From: Lachnoclostridium sp. UBA1175
GTDB taxonomy: Bacteria; Bacillota; Clostridia; Lachnospirales; Lachnospiraceae
Length of the DNA: 64,000 nt
NCBI GenBank assembly: GCA_002311665.1
Contig: DBYX01000020.1
Span: forward strand, 9,988-73,987
Reading direction: 5' to 3'
Below, in pieces: positions 59,242-64,000 of the stretch. The position numbers and the translations under genes were made by a program. Under the pieces are notes generated by a model. The model made no database searches and was not told where the DNA came from. It saw only the letters and a list, made by a program, of their open reading frames with translations. How positions within the stretch are numbered: the stretch's first letter is position 1; the number at the start of each line of letters is the position of its first letter.

Positions 59242-60642
59242 GTGAACAAACGGGAGTTGTTGAACAGTATGCGGGATCGGGTGGCCGAGATCCGCGACGG
59301 TATGGGAAAGGTGGAAGAGCACCTCTATGAGATTTCCGACTGCATCGACGCGAAGAAGTTTCTCTCTTCGGAGTCGGCCGGGAGTGTGATGGAGAACCTC
59401 GAAAAGATTGAGAAGGCGAGTGCGTTCTGCCGTGAGCAGTACGAGGAACTGAGCGGGGATCCGTTCACATTCGAGAACCTGGATGAGCTCTCGGGCAGTC
59501 TCGACCGGATCGAGGTGGTGCTCGGCAACCGCGAGGAGGTTGAACTCGCACTTCGCTTCCGCGCGCTTGCGTGTGCGGACGAGAACGCGGTGAAGGATCT
59601 TGCGGACGCGCAGGAGACGCTCGGCGGGATCATCGGCTCGGCGGACTCGATGGCGCTTGCGAAAAATGATGACACGCTCGCCAAACTGAAGCCTTACGCG
59701 CTGTTTATGAAAGCTTACGGCGAGAAACGCATGGTCGATGTTCTGGATTACATTCCGCAGCTTCGGGATTGCTTCTCCGACAATCTTGTGGCGGCCCTCC
59801 TGGACAAGCAGGTCAGTTGCGCGGAGCCGGAGCGCTGCGCGGAGGATGCGGCGGAAACGGAGCCCGTCGAAGAGGTTCCCGCGGAGAGCGATGAGCCCGA
59901 GGAGGCCGAGCTTGTTGTAGAAATCCCCGTGGAGAATGACGAGCCCGAGGAGGCCGAGCCTGTCGTAGAGATCCCCGTGGAGAATGATGAGCCTGAGGAG
60001 GCCGAGCCTGTCGTGGAGGTCCCCGTGGAGAATGACGAGCCCGAGGAGGCCGAGCCTGTCGTAGAGATCCCTGTGGAGAATGATGAGCCTGAGGAGGCCG
60101 AGCCTGTCGTGGAGGTCCCAACGGAGAACGACGAGCCCGAGGTTGAGGAGCCTGTCGTTGAGCTGCCGACGGAATATGACGAGCCCGAGATGACGGAGCC
60201 GATCGTCGAGGTTCCCGTGGATGATGAGCCCGAGGAGGCTGAGCCGGTTGTTGAAGTCCCCGTGGAGAACGAGGAGCCTGAGGAGCCAGAGATCAAGATT
60301 GCCGTGAGCGTCGAGGAGAGCGACGATCGGGAGTTGTCCTTTCTGTTTGACAAGAACGAGACGGCGGAGGAGCCTGAGGTTGCATTACCGCCGGTTATCG
60401 AGGAGGAACCTGCGGAGCCGGAGATCGAGATACCTGCGGATGCGGAGGAGGAAGTCGACGAGCCTGTCGTTGAGATTCCGATCGACGGAGACGAGATTGT
60501 CGAAACACCTGCGGCAGATGTTGCGGAGGTTGCGAACAATGTTGCCGAGGCGGTCGCAGGGGCGGCAGAGGAAGTGAAACCGGCTGAGCCGGAGAAGACC
60601 CCCGAGAAGAAAGAGGGCGGTTTCTTCAGTCGCTGGTTCTGA
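59242..60642 (+). CDS. Acidic repeat protein with coiled N-terminus
   Basis: A 466-residue protein of no known family. The N-terminal 205 residues are helical and charged (heptad-like REL...MRDRVAEIRDGMGKVEEHLYEISD). The middle is eight copies of a 16-residue acidic repeat (VVEIPVENDEPEEAEP type, about 225-351). The C-terminus is Ala/Glu-rich and ends KKEGGFFSRWF, a basic-aromatic tail that could touch the membrane. The start GTG 59242 follows CAGGAGGG by 7 bases. The GH5 gene ends 62 bases upstream. A scaffold or spacer role is a guess. Confidence 0.75.
   Translation: MNKRELLNSMRDRVAEIRDGMGKVEEHLYEISDCIDAKKFLSSESAGSVMENLEKIEKASAFCREQYEELSGDPFTFENLDELSGSLDRIEVVLGNREEVELALRFRALACADENAVKDLADAQETLGGIIGSADSMALAKNDDTLAKLKPYALFMKAYGEKRMVDVLDYIPQLRDCFSDNLVAALLDKQVSCAEPERCAEDAAETEPVEEVPAESDEPEEAELVVEIPVENDEPEEAEPVVEIPVENDEPEEAEPVVEVPVENDEPEEAEPVVEIPVENDEPEEAEPVVEVPTENDEPEVEEPVVELPTEYDEPEMTEPIVEVPVDDEPEEAEPVVEVPVENEEPEEPEIKIAVSVEESDDRELSFLFDKNETAEEPEVALPPVIEEEPAEPEIEIPADAEEEVDEPVVEIPIDGDEIVETPAADVAEVANNVAEAVAGAAEEVKPAEPEKTPEKKEGGFFSRWF
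59914..60294 (+). repeat. 48-bp tandem repeat array (coding)
   Basis: Eight units of 48 bp (one of 45). The first four are nearly identical in DNA and the last four have diverged, which suggests recent expansion at the 5' side. Confidence 0.85.
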
Positions 60643-60653
60643 TACCGGGATTG

Positions 60654-60680
60654 ATCGGGCCGGAAATATCCGGCCCGATT
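60654..60680 (+). terminator. Hairpin after acidic repeat gene
   Basis: An 11-bp perfect stem (ATCGGGCCGGA and complement) with a 4-base loop; the following sequence is only moderately T-rich. Confidence 0.65.
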
Positions 60681-60714
60681 CTCATATTCTTCCGGATCAT
60701 TGCGGAGGACAATC

Positions 60715-60804
60715 GTGTGCAGACGGAGGAAGACAGTGTATCGTTCATTTGTGATGAGCCTTCTCCAAGGGGCATCATACGGATTTTTTATGAACAATCA
60801 ATAG
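60715..60804 (+). CDS. Possible 29-residue small protein
   Basis: A GTG-started frame 4 bases after GCGGAGGA encodes 29 residues: basic (MCRRRKTVYR) then a small hydrophobic segment with Met, Leu, Gly and Phe (VMSLLQGASYGFF) and a polar end. It sits between two terminator-like hairpins. No clear promoter is visible. It may be chance, or a small membrane peptide. Confidence 0.25.
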   Translation: MCRRRKTVYRSFVMSLLQGASYGFFMNNQ

Positions 60805-60812
60805 GATAACAC

Positions 60813-60848
60813 AGGCACGGGCACACTACGGTTGCTCGTGCCTTTTTC
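60813..60848 (+). terminator. Intrinsic terminator
   Basis: AGGCACGGGCA pairs with TGCTCGTGCCT (one G-T pair) over a 9-base loop, followed by a T run. Confidence 0.8.
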
Positions 60849-61082
60849 CTTGCGGATCGCATTGAGGAGCGAATGTGCTGAACTGTGAATGCTGCAGAGA
60901 ATGAATAACTTTGACATAAATCTAACAATTTTGTAAGAATTGCGTGCTATAGATAATTATGGTGTAGTATAAATCCGGTATGCGTAATGCGTTTTATAAT
61001 GCCCGGCTTTCTGTATGCGCAGACCGGGGATCCAAAAGATCACGTTAAACAAAAAACGGTCGAGGATGGAAGGAGATAGCAA
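60849..61082 (+). other. Leader region of BspA-type LRR gene
   Basis: No gene is seen. TTGACA (60912-60917), TTTTGTAAGAA (60929-60939) and TATAAA (60968-60973) are present but not at standard mutual spacing, so the promoter is unresolved. The ribosome site GGAAGGAG is about 10 bases before the start codon. Confidence 0.35.
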
Positions 61083-64000
61083 ATGATCACACGCAAAGTG
61101 TTAACGGTGGTGCTGTCATTGATGTTGGCTGCAGCAGCATTGCTCGGGTTTACCAAAACCGTCAGAGCAGACGGCGAGACTTTCAAATTCAAGGGAGAAG
61201 ACGGGCAGACTCTGACATACAAGGTGCTCAGCACAGCGGATAAGACCGTGGAAGTGAGCGACGGGAAAATGGTTCCCGGTGAGGTGGTCATTCCCGAGAA
61301 GGTGAAGGACGCAGAGGGCAACGAATATACCGTCGTCCGTGTCGGCAAGGAAGCTTTTGATATGTACGGAGATTATTGGAGTAATAAGACACTGACGCAT
61401 ATCACTATCCCGGGAACCGTGAAAAGCATCGGAGCAAGAGCTTTTCGATATGGTTGGGCCCTCGGAGTGACGCTTTCGGAAGGACTGGAAGTCATCGAGG
61501 ACGAGGCATTTTTAAACTGTTCCGCATTCGGGCAGATCGAACTTCCACAGAGTCTGAAAAGCATCGGCGATAAGGCTTTTTATAAGTGTTTTAGTCTTAC
61601 AAGCGTCACGATACCCGAGTCTACAACAAGTATCGTCGGCAATGCCTTCACCGAATGCCGTTCGTTGAGTTCTGTTACGGTGGATCCCCATAATTCCGTG
61701 CTTCAACTAATCGACGGGGCCATTTATAAAAATACAGAGAACGGCATGGAACTGATCTTGTATCCGTGTTTTCGCGAAGGCGATTCCTACGTGATCGCGG
61801 ATGGGACGACAAGCATCGGGGATGCTGCTTTTTTCCAATGCAAGAAACTTAAGAGTGTAACAATTCCGGACAGTGTTACCAACATCGGAAACAGCGCTTT
61901 CGAGGAATGCACATCGATTGAAAATATCAAGATGTCGAAAAACGTAAAAAGCATCAATGACAGAGCGTTTTACTATGATTTCAAGCTGGTTAACATGGAA
62001 GTACCGGAGGAAGTAACATATATCGGGAACCTAGCATTTTATTCTTGTGAAGAATTACAAGATTTGAAAATCCCGAAGGCGGTCACATATATCGGTGACG
62101 GAGCATATAAGAACTGTTTTAAACTGAAAGATGCTGCAATTCCGGATGGAGTGACAAGTATCGGTGAAAAGACATTCAGTGGTTGCAGCGGACTTGAAAG
62201 TGTTGACATACCGGATAGCGTGACGAGTATCGGTGACGGCGCCTTTGAATACTGTAGTTTGATAAAAGACATTACTTTCCCGGAATCACTTACAAGCTTG
62301 GGGAATGCCGCTTTTCGTGAGTGTATTTCTTTGGAATCGATCCTTGTGGATGAGAAAAACAGTGCGTTTATGTCGATTGACGGCGTGTTGTTCCGAAAGG
62401 GTGAGAATGGGCTGGAGCTTGTTGCGTATCCGGCGGGCCGGGCAGGTGCTTCTTATGAGACACCTGCGGAGACGGTGAGTATAAGCAGTGGGGCATTTGC
62501 TTACAATAGAAGACTTACGGATATTATTCTGACAAAAAAAGTGAAAACCATCGGGGAACAGGCATTTCGTTACTGCGAGAAGCTTGAAAGAGTGTCGATA
62601 CCGGAGGGCGTAACAGAGATTGCAAATAGTCTGTTTTATTATTGTATAAGCCTCGAAAGCATCTCCATACCGGGAACCGTGACGAGCATAGGGAACGTTG
62701 CTTTTGGATGTTGTTGGAGTCTGCAAAGCGTATCCATACCGGACAGTGTAACGAGCATAGGTGATAGTGCTTTTTACAGTTGTGATTCTATTGAAAGTAT
62801 AACGATCCCGGGAAGCGTGAAATATGTCGGCGATTACGTGTTCGAAGATTGCTACGATCTGGATGAAATCGTTGTTCTGCCGGGTGCTGAAAATGTGTCC
62901 TCGGATTTTGCTGAATGTTGTTATGCGACGGTATACATTCCGGCGTATCTGGGAATAGACAGTTTTTATGATACAGTAGCCGTGGTCTATAAACCGTTGA
63001 CATTTAATGGTACCGACAAGCAGCACAAGATTATATTGAAGCCCGGGAAGTATAAAGATGCGTACATACACGGCGCATATTTCTTCGGGGATGATGACCC
63101 GGTCACCTTCTCGGTCGTGCCCGCGCTCGGGGAGAATGAGAGCGTTGCGGACCTGTTTGATAAGGAAGACCTTGACATAACGGTCAATTCCGACGGGACA
63201 TACTCTTTTGTGATGCCGTTTGAGGGAGCGGTGGCAAAAGCAGAACTAAGGTTTGAAATCTCTCCGAAAGTGACCATCTCCGGCTGGAGATTCGGCGAGA
63301 ATGCCAACGCGCCGGAGCTTACAGAAGGCAGCAATCCCGGGAAAGGGGAGGTCACCTTCCGATACTATACGGATGCGGACTGTACGGAGGAGACAACGCC
63401 GGAAAGAAGCGGAGCGGAATCCGAAGGCGGAACTCCTGCTTATGCGGGCGATTATTATGTGAAAGCATACATTGACGAGACGGATGCTTATTATTGGGGT
63501 GAGGCTGTTGCGGCATTTGCGGTAGAGAGAACTTTGGCACCTGCAAACTTAGGTGATGGAGCGAAGCCGCTTGCGAAGGACGGTCTTGTGTGCGATACCA
63601 CGGCACTTGAGCTTGTCACGGCACCGCAAACCCTCCCGGACGGGTATGAGAAGATTGAGTACAGCCTGAACGGTACCGACTGGTCGGAATCAATCCCCAC
63701 CGGTACGGAAGCGGGCGAATATACGGTGAATGTTCGTTATATCGCGGATCGAAATCATACCGATTTCGTAGGGGATCCCATCACCGTGACGATCGACGCG
63801 ATGCTCTGCACCGTCATCTGGACGGACAGTGAGGGAGAGGAACTGGATATTGCGGAATACCGCATGGGTAATCCCGAGGCTGTCACGGACATTGTGCCGA
63901 CGATGGAGGAGGACGAGGATTACACGTATGCGTTCGACCATTGGGAGGCCGTGTACGATGAGGACAACGTGAAGATCTATATGCCGAGTTTCCGGGCGAT
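61083..64000 (+). CDS. Secreted BspA-type leucine-rich-repeat protein (3' end outside window)
   Basis: The first 972 codons of a gene that runs off the window with no stop. A signal peptide (about 1-28) ends at KTVRA. Residues about 100-635 are BspA/TpLRR-type repeats of about 23 residues (pattern xSIGxxAFxxCxxLxxVxIPxxVT), roughly eighteen copies, interrupted twice by longer insertions containing LIDGAIYK- or SIDGVLFRK-type strands. Residues about 640-972 are beta-rich modules similar to filament/InlB-type surface domains (FRYYTDADCTEETTPE, YTVNVRYIADRNHT). Such proteins are surface adhesins in gut bacteria. The start follows GGAAGGAG. Confidence 0.88.
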   Translation, partial: MITRKVLTVVLSLMLAAAALLGFTKTVRADGETFKFKGEDGQTLTYKVLSTADKTVEVSDGKMVPGEVVIPEKVKDAEGNEYTVVRVGKEAFDMYGDYWSNKTLTHITIPGTVKSIGARAFRYGWALGVTLSEGLEVIEDEAFLNCSAFGQIELPQSLKSIGDKAFYKCFSLTSVTIPESTTSIVGNAFTECRSLSSVTVDPHNSVLQLIDGAIYKNTENGMELILYPCFREGDSYVIADGTTSIGDAAFFQCKKLKSVTIPDSVTNIGNSAFEECTSIENIKMSKNVKSINDRAFYYDFKLVNMEVPEEVTYIGNLAFYSCEELQDLKIPKAVTYIGDGAYKNCFKLKDAAIPDGVTSIGEKTFSGCSGLESVDIPDSVTSIGDGAFEYCSLIKDITFPESLTSLGNAAFRECISLESILVDEKNSAFMSIDGVLFRKGENGLELVAYPAGRAGASYETPAETVSISSGAFAYNRRLTDIILTKKVKTIGEQAFRYCEKLERVSIPEGVTEIANSLFYYCISLESISIPGTVTSIGNVAFGCCWSLQSVSIPDSVTSIGDSAFYSCDSIESITIPGSVKYVGDYVFEDCYDLDEIVVLPGAENVSSDFAECCYATVYIPAYLGIDSFYDTVAVVYKPLTFNGTDKQHKIILKPGKYKDAYIHGAYFFGDDDPVTFSVVPALGENESVADLFDKEDLDITVNSDGTYSFVMPFEGAVAKAELRFEISPKVTISGWRFGENANAPELTEGSNPGKGEVTFRYYTDADCTEETTPERSGAESEGGTPAYAGDYYVKAYIDETDAYYWGEAVAAFAVERTLAPANLGDGAKPLAKDGLVCDTTALELVTAPQTLPDGYEKIEYSLNGTDWSESIPTGTEAGEYTVNVRYIADRNHTDFVGDPITVTIDAMLCTVIWTDSEGEELDIAEYRMGNPEAVTDIVPTMEEDEDYTYAFDHWEAVYDEDNVKIYMPSFRA
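61390..62990 (+). repeat. BspA-type LRR repeat block (coding)
   Basis: About eighteen units of 69 bp. The DNA has diverged while the protein pattern is kept, so the array looks old compared with the Ig blocks at 6-11 kb. Confidence 0.7.

Noticed and set aside
59914..60294. Tandem repeats considered as a CRISPR array
   Set aside because: The repeats are contiguous, in frame and without unique spacers; they encode an acidic protein repeat.

Overview
The window looks like the chromosome of a Gram-positive anaerobic Clostridia bacterium, most likely a rumen or gut Lachnospiraceae-type fibre degrader. The evidence is a pyruvate:ferredoxin oxidoreductase, a flavodiiron protein with rubredoxin, the greA-lysS pair, strong AGGAGG ribosome sites with frequent GTG/TTG starts, mid-50s percent GC by eye, and cytoplasmic enzymes for cello- and xylo-oligosaccharides (GH94 phosphorylase, GH120 xylosidase, GH5 enzyme). 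No rRNA, tRNA, CRISPR array, insertion sequence or prophage was recognised.

Layout. 0-2.5 kb: GH94 phosphorylase. 2.7-13.4 kb: three large secreted proteins made of InlB-type B-repeats, bacterial Ig-like modules and leucine-rich repeats; two further secreted repeat proteins are at 20.1 kb and at the right edge (BspA-type LRR, cut by the window end). 13.5-19.7 kb: nifJ on the minus strand, then greA-lysS. 21.5-23.5 kb: a Cys-phosphatase-like protein, a zinc-ribbon membrane protein and a PD-(D/E)XK-like nuclease candidate. The nuclease gene converges on two adenine/N4-type DNA methyltransferases (23.5-25.4 kb), which suggests a type II restriction-modification locus. 25.4-28.6 kb: a YhcC radical SAM protein, and a LysR regulator divergent from a MetE-like methyltransferase. 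28.9-32.5 kb: a five-gene operon (nitroreductase, flavoprotein, GNAT, FMN-dependent dehydrogenase, TIM-barrel isomerase).

32.7-34.6 kb holds the most interesting locus. A 280-residue protein carries five exact VYAGP motifs and two variants, an acidic linker and a C-terminal zinc ribbon. Nine bases later comes a radical SAM/SPASM enzyme with complete Cys sets. A consensus promoter drives the pair. This has the layout of a RiPP-type multicore substrate and its maturase. I could not assign it to a known family.

34.6-39.4 kb: a surface 5'-nucleotidase, then a zinc-type ABC importer (binding lipoprotein and permease, with no ATPase gene here). 39.8-46.2 kb: mnmA, small membrane proteins, a phosphodiester glycosidase, a DegV protein (whose consensus promoter contains a perfect palindrome) and an MscS channel. 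46.2-51.5 kb: four membrane-anchored proteins of unknown role, two of them YD-repeat paralogues. 51.6-53.6 kb: GH120. 54.0-60.6 kb: thioredoxin, flavodiiron protein, Fe-S aldo/keto reductase, HAD phosphatase, GH5 enzyme and an acidic 16-residue-repeat protein.

The 8-mer GGAAAATG occurs at least 27 times across both strands, against one or two expected by chance. It occurs in genes and between them. All coordinates, motif counts and promoter calls were read by eye; no database search was possible.
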